Source: Gammaproteobacteria bacterium (GTDB lineage: Bacteria; Pseudomonadota; Gammaproteobacteria; AKS1). From it: a stretch of DNA of 59,540 bases. A program made the translations under genes and the position numbers. Below, piece by piece: positions 1-9,017 of the stretch. The notes under the pieces were generated by a model. That model ran no database searches and was not told the DNA's origin. It was given only the letters and a program-made list of their open reading frames with translations. Location of the stretch: NCBI GenBank assembly GCA_027006175.1, contig JALTKS010000001.1:1-59540 (forward strand). Direction: 5' to 3'. Numbering within the stretch: the first letter of the stretch is position 1; the number at the start of each line of letters is the position of its first letter.

Positions 1-803
1 GCAACAAAACTTTGCCAATTATCAGGTAATTTTTGCTGTATGGCTTCTGCCTGCTGCCTGGAATCAAACGCGGCGAAGATACAACTACCTGTCCCTGTCA
101 TGCTTGCTTTAGCATGTTTTCCTAGCCAATTCAGTGCCTTATCCACTTCTGGATAACGCTGACGAACGATGGGCTCACAAACATTGCTTGCATGCCCTGC
201 AAGAAAGTCGCGTATTGTGATGGGAGGACAGTCACGTGTCAATTCCGAAATGGAAAAGATTTCCCCAGTATTGACTTCAACCGCTGGTTTTACGACCAAA
301 TACCACGGCTCAGGCGGCGTTACCTGTGTAAATTGCTCACCCACACCTTCAGCCCAGGCTGCATGCCCATGGATAAAAATAGGCACATCTGCGCCTAGTT
401 TTAGACCCAATTCTGCAAGCTCTGTGCGAGTGAGACCACAACCCCAAAGCTGGTTCAATATCACTAAAATAGTAGCCGCGTCAGAACTACCGCCACCAAG
501 ACCACCGCCGGCAGGTAAACGCTTTTCAAGACGAATATCAGCGCCTAGCGTTGATTGAGTGGCCTGTTGTAACAATTTAGCTGCCTTTATCACCAAATTA
601 TCATTGCCAAGCCCTAATGTATCGTTCTGCAGCGATATGTTGCCATCTTGCCGGCTTCTTGCCGACAAATCATCACCATAATCTAAAAACTGGAAAATTG
701 TTTGCAGGCAATGCATGCCATCATCACGACGTTCTGTAATATGCAGGAAAAGATTTAATTTTGCCGGGGCTGATTTAACTAACCAATCGCCCTGCTTATT
801 CAA
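1..803 (-). CDS. ispE: 4-diphosphocytidyl-2-C-methyl-D-erythritol kinase, C-terminus cut by window edge
   Basis: GHMP-family kinase of the MEP isoprenoid pathway, phosphorylating CDP-methylerythritol in the cytosol. The reverse strand reads SPAKLNLFLHI-like near the N-terminus (APAKLNLFLHIT) and carries the glycine-rich ATP loop PAGGGLGGGSSDAA about a third of the way in, and a later GTGSCIF motif. About 267 codons are visible; E. coli IspE has 283 residues, so only a short C-terminal tail is missing at the left edge. The only sensible start is TTG at 803-801, which overlaps the lolB stop (TTGA); the protein from there aligns with E. coli IspE without an extension. Translationally coupled to lolB. 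No in-frame ATG or GTG offers a full-length protein. Identity is very secure; the start is inferred from length and overlap. Confidence 0.95.
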   Translation of the reverse strand, partial: MNKQGDWLVKSAPAKLNLFLHITERRDDGMHCLQTIFQFLDYGDDLSARSRQDGNISLQNDTLGLGNDNLVIKAAKLLQQATQSTLGADIRLEKRLPAGGGLGGGSSDAATILVILNQLWGCGLTRTELAELGLKLGADVPIFIHGHAAWAEGVGEQFTQVTPPEPWYLVVKPAVEVNTGEIFSISELTRDCPPITIRDFLAGHASNVCEPIVRQRYPEVDKALNWLGKHAKASMTGTGSCIFAAFDSRQQAEAIQQKLPDNWQSFV

Positions 804-1414
804 GCTTTTGGCCCTGTTAATTTCCAACGGTCAATAACAATCCGCACGTCCAGACCTTTATTATCCAAAAATATCTTGCTTGGCATCATATAACCGTCAG
901 TTTTGACATAACCACGGTAGCGAACCTTCCAACCATCTTGTTCCAGTTGAGCGAGGCGTCCCCACTCATCAAGCTCAATCCTGGCTGACTTGTCCGGAAC
1001 TTGTTGTCCTACTGCCCAATAACGCAAGCCGTTAATCGGTACTCGCAAGCCAACCTGTTGAGATAAAAGCTGTTCGGGATCCTGAGAATATTGCTGTTGC
1101 CCATCTTGCGTTAAAACAACACTTTGAGGGCTACCATTTAACTCAATGGCACCAGCACCAAAGGGACCAAACAAACGAATATGATATGCCTGATCAATTT
1201 GTTGCCAGAGTAAGGTGGCATGCCAGGCTTCTTCTTCAAAGCGAATTGAAATACGTCCATCAATATTCCAGGCTTCAATATTGTTTAACTTTTTATTGTG
1301 CGCAGCCCATGCAGCATCCACATCAATTGCAGCTGAAGGAACGGGCTCAGAAATGACTAATACTTCACAACCACTCAAGCCGAAGAGAAAAACAAAAACA
1401 AGCAGATATCTCAT
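800..1414 (-). CDS. lolB: Outer-membrane lipoprotein LolB
   Basis: Receptor that accepts lipoproteins from periplasmic LolA and inserts them in the inner leaflet of the outer membrane. The 204-residue product starts with a short lipoprotein signal ending in the lipobox LSGC (acylated Cys at about residue 16), followed by a LolB-type beta-rich domain with IDGRISIR, LFGPFGAGAIEL and VPINGLRYW segments, the last being characteristic of the family. It sits between the TPR lipoprotein (ATGA overlap at 1411-1414) and ispE (TTGA overlap), the usual gammaproteobacterial order. Length matches the family (E. coli 207). Confidence 0.93.
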   Translation of the reverse strand: MRYLLVFVFLFGLSGCEVLVISEPVPSAAIDVDAAWAAHNKKLNNIEAWNIDGRISIRFEEEAWHATLLWQQIDQAYHIRLFGPFGAGAIELNGSPQSVVLTQDGQQQYSQDPEQLLSQQVGLRVPINGLRYWAVGQQVPDKSARIELDEWGRLAQLEQDGWKVRYRGYVKTDGYMMPSKIFLDNKGLDVRIVIDRWKLTGPKA

Positions 1415-3156
1415 AGTTTGAAACGTTTAATGACCTCAAGTAAACGTTCGTCATCTGGCGCTTGCTCCAAGCCTTTGCGAATAACTTTTTGACCACGAAC
1501 TTTTTCACCCATCTTTAATAAAACTTCACCAAGATGTGCGGCTATTTCTGCATCATCATTTAAATCATAGGCGCGTGTCAGATATTTTAATGCCTCTTTA
1601 TTATTACCAAGACGATATTGTATCCAGCCCATACTATCGATAATGGCTGCATCATTAGGTAATAATTTTAACGCCCGTTTAATATACGACAACGCTTCTT
1701 TATAATTACCTTTTTTATCTGCCAGCGTGTAACCAAGTGCATTCAATGCATGTGCGTTTTCTGGCTCGGTCTTTAAAATCGTTTTTAAATCTTTCATTAA
1801 TATATCGATGCGATCGACACGTTCTGCCATCAGCGCTCGGGCATAAAGTAAATCACTATTTCCCGGTAGCTTTTCAAGTGCTTCATCATAGCTTTTCATT
1901 GCATCTGAAAAACGTTTTACGTTACGAAATATTTCTCCCCTCGCCAGTACCACTTTAACAAACTGGGTGTCTCCGCGTACCGATAAACGATTTAATGTTG
2001 ACAACGCTTCTGCTGTTTTACCCTGTTTCGCAAGTAATCCCGCTATTCGCAAGTGCGAACTGAACGCATATTCGCCACGCGTTACCAGGCTATAGTAAAG
2101 AATCGCACTGTCTATATTTTCATTACTTTCAGCAATTTGCCCAAGGTAATAGTTTGCCTCTAAACCACGGCGACCCTTGCTTTTTACTTGTTGAAAATAT
2201 TTTTCTGCACTTTTAAGATCGTCAGATTGCAACGCTAAAATACCCAGGGCATATAAAATATTCGCGTTCTTTGGTGAAGCAGCGGCCAGTATTTCAAACT
2301 CTTTACGCGCTTTATCCAGTTGTTTTGCATCAACCAACAAACGCGCATAACTTAAACGTATATTTTTATTGTCAGGCGTTTTTTTCAGGACACTCTTTAA
2401 GAAACCAAGTGCTTTATCTGTTTTGCCTTGAAGACGCAGGATGCGGGCTAATTGCGTTTGCGCATCTGTCCAATCTTTTTTCAGCACCATTGCCTGGCGA
2501 ATAGCACTTTCGGCTAACGCAAATTTACCGTTTTGTTCTGCGAGTGAACTCAACACAAAATGTGCTGATGCCACTTTGGGATAACGAGAAACAAGCTGCT
2601 TCATTAATTCCAGTGATTGTTCGCGGTTCTTTTCACGAACAAATTGCTTACCCAGCGTAATAAAAAATGATTGTTTATCCGCTGCCGCCTTAATTAACTT
2701 GTCGTATCCACCCAGTGCTTCCGTTTTTAAACCATTTCGAAACTGTAAGGTTGCCAGGTTAAGCTGAGCCGTTTTATCGTTAGGCTCAACATCAATCCAA
2801 AGTTTTGCTGCTTCCAGGCCTTCTTTATATAACTTCGCATAACTCGCCACTCTCACTGCGCGTTGAATAACTCGAGGATCCCGCGTTTCTTTTGCAGCAC
2901 GTAAATATTGTTGAGTAGCAACACCAAGTTCACCACGATAGCCGGCTATTTCACCCGACAATAAGGTGAACAATAAATCAGCATCAAGGTTTACGTCTGG
3001 AAGATCCTCTCGAACCGGCGGCTTTTTCTTGATAACGACTTTCTTCTTCTCAGGAACAACCGCCTTGGCAACTGGTTCTTGTTTATTTAACGCTGAACAA
3101 CCAGATAGCAATAAGGCGCTGGCTAAAAGTAAAATCGTCGTGTTTCTTGTCATCAT
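1411..3156 (-). CDS. Tetratricopeptide-repeat lipoprotein upstream of lolB
   Basis: A 581-residue protein with a lipoprotein signal (lipobox LLSGC, Cys at about residue 20) followed by a basic/proline stretch and then repeated TPR helices over nearly the whole remaining length (for example ANILYALGILALQ, ALNALGYTLADK and IDSMGWIQYRLG). Homologues of this type precede lolB-ispE in Pseudomonas and relatives, and are thought to be envelope scaffold proteins; the molecular role is not established. It is the first gene of the TPR-lolB-ispE operon and is divergent from hemA across about 200 bases. Confidence 0.85.
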   Translation of the reverse strand: MMTRNTTILLLASALLLSGCSALNKQEPVAKAVVPEKKKVVIKKKPPVREDLPDVNLDADLLFTLLSGEIAGYRGELGVATQQYLRAAKETRDPRVIQRAVRVASYAKLYKEGLEAAKLWIDVEPNDKTAQLNLATLQFRNGLKTEALGGYDKLIKAAADKQSFFITLGKQFVREKNREQSLELMKQLVSRYPKVASAHFVLSSLAEQNGKFALAESAIRQAMVLKKDWTDAQTQLARILRLQGKTDKALGFLKSVLKKTPDNKNIRLSYARLLVDAKQLDKARKEFEILAAASPKNANILYALGILALQSDDLKSAEKYFQQVKSKGRRGLEANYYLGQIAESNENIDSAILYYSLVTRGEYAFSSHLRIAGLLAKQGKTAEALSTLNRLSVRGDTQFVKVVLARGEIFRNVKRFSDAMKSYDEALEKLPGNSDLLYARALMAERVDRIDILMKDLKTILKTEPENAHALNALGYTLADKKGNYKEALSYIKRALKLLPNDAAIIDSMGWIQYRLGNNKEALKYLTRAYDLNDDAEIAAHLGEVLLKMGEKVRGQKVIRKGLEQAPDDERLLEVIKRFKL

Positions 3157-3259
3157 TCTCTCATTTTATTCATGGCTGAGTATTGCAACCGAGCCCTTAT
3201 AGTACCTACTAATACATAGAAATAGTCGAAATAGGAAATCCGTTAGCTGTATTTTTTAG

Positions 3260-3265
3260 TATAAT
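3260..3265 (+). promoter_or_regulatory. Possible -10 element for hemA
   Basis: A perfect TATAAT lies about 95 bases before the hemA start within the divergent TPR/hemA gap (3157-3359). No convincing -35 hexamer stands 16-18 bases upstream, so this is a weak prediction based on the -10 alone. The rest of the gap shows no obvious hairpin or gene. Confidence 0.35.
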
Positions 3266-3359
3266 AGCTGCTTTTATTAATATGTTAATCGTCATTCACG
3301 CTCTGGTTACTAGTTATAGCATGAAATGACACCAAAAAGCTGATTAAATACATAAAGTT

Positions 3360-4619
3360 ATGGCTCTTCTCGCATTTGGCATTAATCACCAAACAGCTCC
3401 GGTTGCAATCCGCGAGCGGGTTGCGTTTGGCCCTGAATCAATGCAAACAGCACTTCAAGACCTCACAGAACGCACTTCTGTAGACGAAGCAGCCATTCTT
3501 TCGACCTGTAATCGTACGGAAGTTTACTGCGGAATTGACGCCGCCAACAGTAATATAGTCCTCGATTGGCTACAGGAGTTCCATCGATTAGATAATGGCT
3601 CTCTGGAACCATATGTTTACCGACATCCTGACCAACTCGCGGTGCGCCATATGTTACGCGTTGCCAGCGGTCTGGATTCTCTGGTACTTGGCGAACCACA
3701 AATTCTTGGTCAAATGAAAGATGCCTATCAGCAGGCGAGCAGTGCTGGCACTATTGGCAAAACACTCTCAAAATTGTTTCAGCATACTTTTTCTGTCGCC
3801 AAACAAATTCGTACCGATACCGCGATTGGTCATAGTCCGGTTTCTGTTGCATTTGCCGCGGTTTCACTGGCTAAACAAATTTTTGGCGACCTCAGCCCTC
3901 TTACCGTGATGTTAATCGGTGCGGGGGAAACCATTGAGCTGGCCGCACGTCACCTGAATGAATCCGGTATTGGTCGCATGATTATCGCCAACCGAACCGC
4001 TGAACGTGCGCATGCATTAGCAAGTCAATTTGATGGTTATGCGATTGCCTTATCGGAAATGCCCAGTCATTTAGCCGAAGCTGATATTATTATTTCATCC
4101 ACTGCCAGTAGCTTACCTATTCTTGGTAAAGGCAGTGTTGAAAGCGCACTCAAACAACGTAAACACAAACCCATGTTCATGGTTGATATTGCCGTACCAC
4201 GCGACATTGAACCTGAAGTTGATGAACTTGATGATGTTTACCTTTACAGCGTTGATGACTTACAGGAAATCATTCAGGAAAATCTGCAATCACGTCAAGA
4301 TGCTGCCAGTCAGGCAGAAGAAATTATCGACACACAAGTCGAGCATTTTATGGGCTGGCTTCGTTCACTGGATTCTATTTCCACTATTCGTGATTTTCGC
4401 GGTCACGCTGAACAACTTCGTGATGAAACCGTTCAACGTGCATTACAACGCATCCGCAATGGTGATAACCCTGAAATCGTTCTCGAAGAACTGGCTCGTT
4501 TACTCACCAATAAATTAACCCACCTGCCCAGTACCCGTATGCGACAAGCCAGTTTTGAAGGCCGCCGTGATGTACTGGATATTGTTCGTGAACTATACAA
4601 CCTCGGCGAAGAACCCTAG
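3360..4619 (+). CDS. hemA: Glutamyl-tRNA reductase
   Basis: Reduces glutamyl-tRNA(Glu) to glutamate-1-semialdehyde with NADPH, the first committed step of C5-pathway tetrapyrrole synthesis. The 419-residue protein begins with the family signature [13 protein letters not shown], has the catalytic Cys50 in STCNRTE, a Rossmann NADPH region ([17 protein letters not shown]) and the C-terminal dimerisation helices. Length equals the E. coli protein (418). It heads the hemA-prfA-prmC cluster, a common gammaproteobacterial arrangement. Confidence 0.97.
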   Translation: MALLAFGINHQTAPVAIRERVAFGPESMQTALQDLTERTSVDEAAILSTCNRTEVYCGIDAANSNIVLDWLQEFHRLDNGSLEPYVYRHPDQLAVRHMLRVASGLDSLVLGEPQILGQMKDAYQQASSAGTIGKTLSKLFQHTFSVAKQIRTDTAIGHSPVSVAFAAVSLAKQIFGDLSPLTVMLIGAGETIELAARHLNESGIGRMIIANRTAERAHALASQFDGYAIALSEMPSHLAEADIIISSTASSLPILGKGSVESALKQRKHKPMFMVDIAVPRDIEPEVDELDDVYLYSVDDLQEIIQENLQSRQDAASQAEEIIDTQVEHFMGWLRSLDSISTIRDFRGHAEQLRDETVQRALQRIRNGDNPEIVLEELARLLTNKLTHLPSTRMRQASFEGRRDVLDIVRELYNLGEEP

Positions 4620-4695
4620 CTACGCTTACCCCCTAAGCCCCATTTGTCGAGATGTCTCGACAACACCCTTAAGTAATACAAACGGAATTAATACA

Positions 4696-5778
4696 GTGAA
4701 AGCATCCATACGTAACAAACTCGATACGCTTGCCGAGCGCCTTGAAGAAATTAACGCCTTGTTATCTGACTCAGAAACCATTGCCGATAATAATAAGTTT
4801 CGTGAACTATCCAAAGAATATGCGCAACTCAACCCATTGATTATGGTGTTTAACAATTACTGTTCTGCCGTCGACGATTTAGACGCCGCCACCAGCATGC
4901 TCGAAGAAGACGATGCCGAGATGCGTGAAATGGCCGAAGAAGAAATTAAGTCCTCAAAGAAAATCATTGAAGAACTCGAAGCTGAATTACAAATTCTATT
5001 ACTGCCCACCGATCCACACGATGAAAGCAATGTGTTTCTTGAAATACGCGCCGGTGCCGGTGGTGATGAGGCCGCACTCTTTGCTGGCGCCTTGTTTCGC
5101 ATGTACAGCCGTTTCGTTGAACGACAGGGTTGGAAACTTGAAATTATTAACGAGCACGAAGGTGAGCACGGCGGCTACAAAGAAATTGTCGCACGCATTA
5201 CCGGCAAAGGCGTGTATTCACGGCTTAAATTTGAATCGGGCGGACACCGCGTACAACGTGTCCCGGAAACTGAATCACAGGGGCGTGTCCATACCTCGGC
5301 GTGTACGGTTGCCATCATGCCCGAAGTCGATGACATTGAAGCCATCAATATTAATCCTGCCGACCTGAAAGTTGATACTTTCCGTGCATCCGGTGCCGGT
5401 GGTCAGCATGTGAATAAAACTGATTCTGCGATTCGTATTACCCACATCCCTACCGGGACGGTGGTGGAATGTCAGGACCAACGCTCACAACATAAGAACC
5501 GCGCTCAGGCCATGGGCTTACTGCAATCTCGCTTACTCAGTGCCCAGCAGGAAAAACAGGATTCAGAACAAGCCGAACAACGCCGTGATTTAATTGGTAG
5601 TGGTGATCGCTCTGAACGTATTCGCACTTATAATTTTCCACAAGGCCGCCTAACCGATCACCGCATCAACCTAACCCTCTACAAACTCCAGGAAATTTTA
5701 GAAGGTGATTTAAATCAGGTGATTGAACCACTGCGTCATGAATATCAGGCAGACCAACTCGCCGCGATGGGTGATTAG
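4696..5778 (+). CDS. prfA: Peptide chain release factor 1
   Basis: Decodes UAA and UAG stop codons and triggers peptidyl-tRNA hydrolysis. The start is GTG at 4696, preceded by a GGA ribosome-binding core; from here the product ([12 protein letters not shown]) is 360 residues, exactly the E. coli RF1 length, and aligns from the first residue. The reading frame is open further upstream to an ATG at 4555, but that would overlap the hemA 3' end and add a tail not found in the family. The stop-codon recognition tripeptide PET lies in [10 protein letters not shown], and the peptidyl-transferase GGQ motif is at about residues 235-237 ([13 protein letters not shown]). Its Gln is the target of the downstream methyltransferase PrmC. 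Confidence 0.97.
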   Translation: MKASIRNKLDTLAERLEEINALLSDSETIADNNKFRELSKEYAQLNPLIMVFNNYCSAVDDLDAATSMLEEDDAEMREMAEEEIKSSKKIIEELEAELQILLLPTDPHDESNVFLEIRAGAGGDEAALFAGALFRMYSRFVERQGWKLEIINEHEGEHGGYKEIVARITGKGVYSRLKFESGGHRVQRVPETESQGRVHTSACTVAIMPEVDDIEAININPADLKVDTFRASGAGGQHVNKTDSAIRITHIPTGTVVECQDQRSQHKNRAQAMGLLQSRLLSAQQEKQDSEQAEQRRDLIGSGDRSERIRTYNFPQGRLTDHRINLTLYKLQEILEGDLNQVIEPLRHEYQADQLAAMGD

Positions 5779-5786
5779 GCAACAAG

Positions 5787-6638
5787 ATGCCGCGCATTGA
5801 TGAATTGCTTTCCCATGCTACTGCACAGCTTACGGCATCCGACTCGCCCGAACTGGATGCAGAAATACTCCTGAGCTTTTTACTCGGCAAACAACGCAGT
5901 TATTTACGCGCCTACCCGGAATATGAACCGGACAAAAAAATCAGTGACGAATTTACCCGACTCATTAGCCGGCGCGCCGCCGGCGAACCCGTTGCCTACC
6001 TCACCGGCAAACGCGACTTCTGGTCACTCACACTCAACGTTACACCCGATACATTAATACCAAGACCCGATACCGAACTGTTAGTTGAAACAACCCTCGC
6101 GATATTACCTGAGATAAAAACCCGCCCCATCCACATCGCCGACTTAGGCACCGGCAGTGGCGCTATCGCCCTCGCGCTTGCCAGTGAGTGCCCGCATTGC
6201 CAAATTACCGCCACCGACCTCTCAGTTGCCGCATTAAACATTGCTAAAAACAATGCTCAAAAACACCAACTCAACAATATCGAATTCATCCATAGCAACT
6301 GGTGCAGCGCCTTCGCCGACACACAACGCTTCGATATCATTGTGAGTAACCCCCCCTACATTCCTGAAAACGACCCACACATGCAATCGGCTGAACTCGG
6401 TTGTGAACCCGTCTTCGCCTTAACGTCAGGTATCGATGGTCTCGATGCCATTCGTCACATCACCCAACAAGCCAGGGCATTTTTAAAGCCAAATGGCCAC
6501 CTGATAATCGAACACGGCTACGACCAAGGCAAGGCTGTACAAGCCCTATTCCACAACCAAGGTTATCTAAACGTAGAAACCAAACAAGATTTAGCCAACA
6601 ACGACCGAGCTTGCGTAGGAATAAAAGGCGATACATAA
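5787..6638 (+). CDS. prmC: Release factor glutamine methyltransferase
   Basis: SAM-dependent N5-methylation of the Gln of the GGQ motif in release factors. The 283-residue protein has an N-terminal helical substrate-binding part, the SAM-binding motif DLGTGSGAIALAL and the catalytic NPPY (VSNPPYIPEN) near residues 187-190, all diagnostic. It follows prfA by 8 bases, so enzyme and substrate are co-transcribed. A long hairpin directly follows the stop codon. Confidence 0.96.
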   Translation: MPRIDELLSHATAQLTASDSPELDAEILLSFLLGKQRSYLRAYPEYEPDKKISDEFTRLISRRAAGEPVAYLTGKRDFWSLTLNVTPDTLIPRPDTELLVETTLAILPEIKTRPIHIADLGTGSGAIALALASECPHCQITATDLSVAALNIAKNNAQKHQLNNIEFIHSNWCSAFADTQRFDIIVSNPPYIPENDPHMQSAELGCEPVFALTSGIDGLDAIRHITQQARAFLKPNGHLIIEHGYDQGKAVQALFHNQGYLNVETKQDLANNDRACVGIKGDT

Positions 6639-6641
6639 AGA

Positions 6642-6721
6642 GGGTGTTCGGTGGCTATTCACGCCGCATTTCTGAACGAGCGCAGCGAGATCTGCGCGGC
6701 GTGAATAGCCACCGAACACCC
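6642..6721. repeat. 26-bp perfect inverted repeat (long hairpin) after prmC
   Basis: Arms 6642-6667 and 6696-6721 are perfectly complementary over 26 bases and enclose a 28-base loop. The loop holds a second, competing short hairpin (GCGCAG at 6680-6685 with CTGCGC at 6692-6697). It lies 3 bases after the prmC stop. It could act as a transcription terminator or mRNA-stabilising structure, but no U-tract follows the right arm, so it is not a textbook intrinsic terminator. The outer arm sequence GGTGTTCGGTGG resembles GGTGTCGGTGG in the hairpin at the right window edge, which suggests a dispersed repeat family. Confidence 0.85.
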
Positions 6722-6799
6722 GAAACCAGCAACAATATTACTAACTCCTAATCTACTTATAGATCTTGCATAATTAACCAATCGTCCTAGGATACAAAC

Positions 6800-7210
6800 A
6801 TGGATAGCCAATCAGACGAATGCATCAAGCACCGCGATATCCTGTTCGACCCTGTACACGATCAGGATGACGCACCCTCACAGCGAGCAATGCTATTGCT
6901 AGCCGATGCCCCTGGCATAATAAACCTTCATCCCACTTCAAATACCCAACTCCATATCAGCTACGACTTACGCATCGTTAATTTAGACATCATCGAAACA
7001 GCACTCAAAGAAGTCGGCTTTCATCTGGACAACAGCCTCATGAGCAAACTTCGCCGTGCCCTATGTCAATTTACCGAAGAAACCCAATGCCTCAACATGG
7101 GCTATCACACAGACAGCAAAACCACCCGCGATATCTATATTTGTCGCTATTTACGGCGTCCCCATGGTTGCCGTGATGAACGCCCTTCCCACTGGCGCGA
7201 ATACCGCTAA
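6800..7210 (+). CDS. Small conserved-type hypothetical protein, possible ferredoxin-like (HMA-like) fold
   Basis: A 136-residue soluble protein without signal peptide. The central part (LHISYDLRIVNLDIIETALKEVG split over residues about 50-75) has the beta-alpha-beta pattern and the VNLDIIETALKEVGF helix typical of heavy-metal-associated domains, but lacks the metal-binding CxxC. The C-terminal third contains three scattered Cys and is rich in Arg and His. It sits alone between the prmC hairpin and the moeB-like gene. No function is known to me; the fold resemblance is by eye. Confidence 0.6.
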   Translation: MDSQSDECIKHRDILFDPVHDQDDAPSQRAMLLLADAPGIINLHPTSNTQLHISYDLRIVNLDIIETALKEVGFHLDNSLMSKLRRALCQFTEETQCLNMGYHTDSKTTRDIYICRYLRRPHGCRDERPSHWREYR

Positions 7211-7258
7211 AAGCTAATCTGCTGCTAAACCTGCACCATTTCATTGTATGATAGACAG

Positions 7259-8008
7259 ATGAATGACGATGAACTACTCCGCTATAGCCGCCAAATCATG
7301 CTGCCCCAGGTTGATGTTGCCGGACAACAACGCCTCAGCGATGCTCGTGTATTAATCATTGGATTAGGCGGACTCGGCTCACCTGTCGCTATGTACCTTG
7401 CTGCCGCCGGAGTAGGAACGCTGGAATTAGTCGATTTTGATCACGTTGACCTATCAAATTTACAACGCCAAATTCTGCATGACACCAACGATATCGGGCA
7501 AGCCAAAACAGACTCAGCCAAACAACGCCTGGCAGCAATAAACCCACTCATCAACATCATCACACAAAATAAAAAACTCGATAATGAATCACTCATTAAC
7601 GCCGCAAAACATGCCGATGTGGTGATTGATGCCAGTGATAATTTTACTACCCGCTTCGCTGTCAACCATGCCTGTTTAGTGGCAAAAACCCCCCTTGTTT
7701 CCGCCGCCGCGATTCGCATGGAAGGACAAATATCTGTATTTCGCTGCGATGCCCCCGATGCCCCCTGCTACCAATGTCTTTATCAGGATAACGGTGATGA
7801 AGACACTAATTGCACCAGCAATGGCGTCCTTGCGCCAATGGTCGGCATACTCGGCGCCATGCAAGCCCTGGAAACCTTAAAGATATTATTGGATATTGGT
7901 GAAACACTTGCCGGTAAACTCATGTTATTTGATGGCCTCAGCATGCAATGGCGGACAATGAAATTACCTAAAGATCCCGCCTGTTCTGCCTGTAATTCAT
8001 CGTTTTAG
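7259..8008 (+). CDS. moeB: MoeB/ThiF-family sulfur-carrier adenylyltransferase
   Basis: E1-like enzyme that adenylates the C-terminal glycine of a sulfur-carrier protein (MoaD for molybdopterin or ThiS for thiazole). The ATG at 7259 gives 249 residues, the length of E. coli MoeB; an upstream TTG at 7244 is less likely. It shows ELLRYSRQIMLP at the start, the nucleotide-binding loop IGLGGLGSP, the LSNLQRQ and DASDNFTTRF motifs, the adenylation-site AAIRMEGQISVF, and the zinc cysteine pairs CYQC and CSAC. No moaD, moeA or thiS neighbour is present, so MoeB, ThiF and HesA roles cannot be separated. Confidence 0.88.
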   Translation: MNDDELLRYSRQIMLPQVDVAGQQRLSDARVLIIGLGGLGSPVAMYLAAAGVGTLELVDFDHVDLSNLQRQILHDTNDIGQAKTDSAKQRLAAINPLINIITQNKKLDNESLINAAKHADVVIDASDNFTTRFAVNHACLVAKTPLVSAAAIRMEGQISVFRCDAPDAPCYQCLYQDNGDEDTNCTSNGVLAPMVGILGAMQALETLKILLDIGETLAGKLMLFDGLSMQWRTMKLPKDPACSACNSSF

Positions 8009-8124
8009 CCTTACTTTTTCAAAAATTACACTACACTCTTAAGTATAAATGGCGTATTGACGACTCAGGCAGGACATTGAGCCGTTCTGTTTTCCTGCGC
8101 CAGTGAAAGATATTGATGTACCTG

Positions 8125-8130
8125 TGGGGG
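8125..8130 (+). promoter_or_regulatory. Purine-rich ribosome-binding site choosing the 8137 start
   Basis: A TGGGGGA run lies about 7 bases before ATG 8137. It favours that codon over the TTG/ATG pair at 8113-8118, which lack any Shine-Dalgarno-like sequence. Confidence 0.5.
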
Positions 8131-8136
8131 ACACTA

Positions 8137-9009
8137 ATGCTAGCGCATCATGTTTTACAGAAAATCATCATCCTGATGTTTACGTCAGTTTTGTTGATGA
8201 TGCCGTTCGCAACAAAGGCCAAGAGCGATATTAGCTACACCGCTGCAGGCGCCCACTCATCGTGGGTCGTCATGAATAAAATAAAGCCGGCACTGGAAAA
8301 AACAAGTGGTCGTAAAATAACCTTGTTCGGCAAACAATCCATGCTTGGCGTAGGTTGTAATGCCGGTGTTAAATCCGCTTTACAACAGGCTAACAACCAG
8401 GAAAGTTTTGGTATGGTTTGCTGTCCCATCAGTGATAAAGAAATAGCTCAAAAAAAACTGGATGTATTTCCATTGGCACTCGAACCGATCATGATTCTTG
8501 GTCACAAAAGTAACCCCGTTAGCAATCTTAGTATTAAACAAGTCAAAGCTATTTTTGCTGGCAAGATTACTAACTGGAAAGAAGTAGGTGGAGAGGATAA
8601 AAATATTATTGTCGTAACGCGGCTACACTGTAAAAAGCGCCCGGGTCACTGGAAAACAATTCTAAATAAACCAGACAAATTCACCACTAAACGAATTAAT
8701 GTACAAAGTGCTGATGAAATGGTGAAACGTGTCGGTGATTTTAAATCCGCATTTGGTCATGCCGGTTCTGCCTGGTTACGTGGCGAAAATTCAAATACAA
8801 AAATTATCCGCGTAAATGGATTATTGCCGACCAGTGACAATTTAAAAAGTGGCAAATACCCTTTCTATCGCCAGCTATCTATCATTACCAGCAACGATGC
8901 TTCTAGTGAACTTAAACAATTAATGCGTCAGGCACAGCAGGAAGTTTTTAACAACCCGGCCTTATTCAGTAAACATGAATTATTACCGATTAAACCAACC
9001 AAGTACTGA
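8137..9009 (+). CDS. Periplasmic phosphate-binding-protein-like (PstS/PBP-like) protein
   Basis: Solute-binding protein of the PstS-like superfamily, about 290 residues from ATG 8137, with a hydrophobic signal peptide (about residues 8-27). The type-II binding-protein signature is clear: a YTAAG ligand-binding strand near the N-terminus, the hinge segment VKAIFAGKITNWKEVGG, and FGHAGSAWL. No ABC permease or ATPase genes adjoin it; instead it is followed after 8 bases by a membrane diguanylate cyclase. A role as a periplasmic ligand sensor feeding that enzyme is my inference. The ligand (phosphate or another anion) is unknown. Confidence 0.8.
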   Translation: MLAHHVLQKIIILMFTSVLLMMPFATKAKSDISYTAAGAHSSWVVMNKIKPALEKTSGRKITLFGKQSMLGVGCNAGVKSALQQANNQESFGMVCCPISDKEIAQKKLDVFPLALEPIMILGHKSNPVSNLSIKQVKAIFAGKITNWKEVGGEDKNIIVVTRLHCKKRPGHWKTILNKPDKFTTKRINVQSADEMVKRVGDFKSAFGHAGSAWLRGENSNTKIIRVNGLLPTSDNLKSGKYPFYRQLSIITSNDASSELKQLMRQAQQEVFNNPALFSKHELLPIKPTKY

Positions 9010-9017
9010 TTACCCCT

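Noticed and set aside
4555-4695. Upstream ATG giving prfA a 47-residue extension
   Set aside because: It would overlap the hemA 3' end; GTG 4696 gives exactly the RF1 length and alignment.
6642-6721. Simple rho-independent terminator after prmC
   Set aside because: The stem is far too long and no U-tract follows the right arm, so it is reported as a long palindrome of unknown role.
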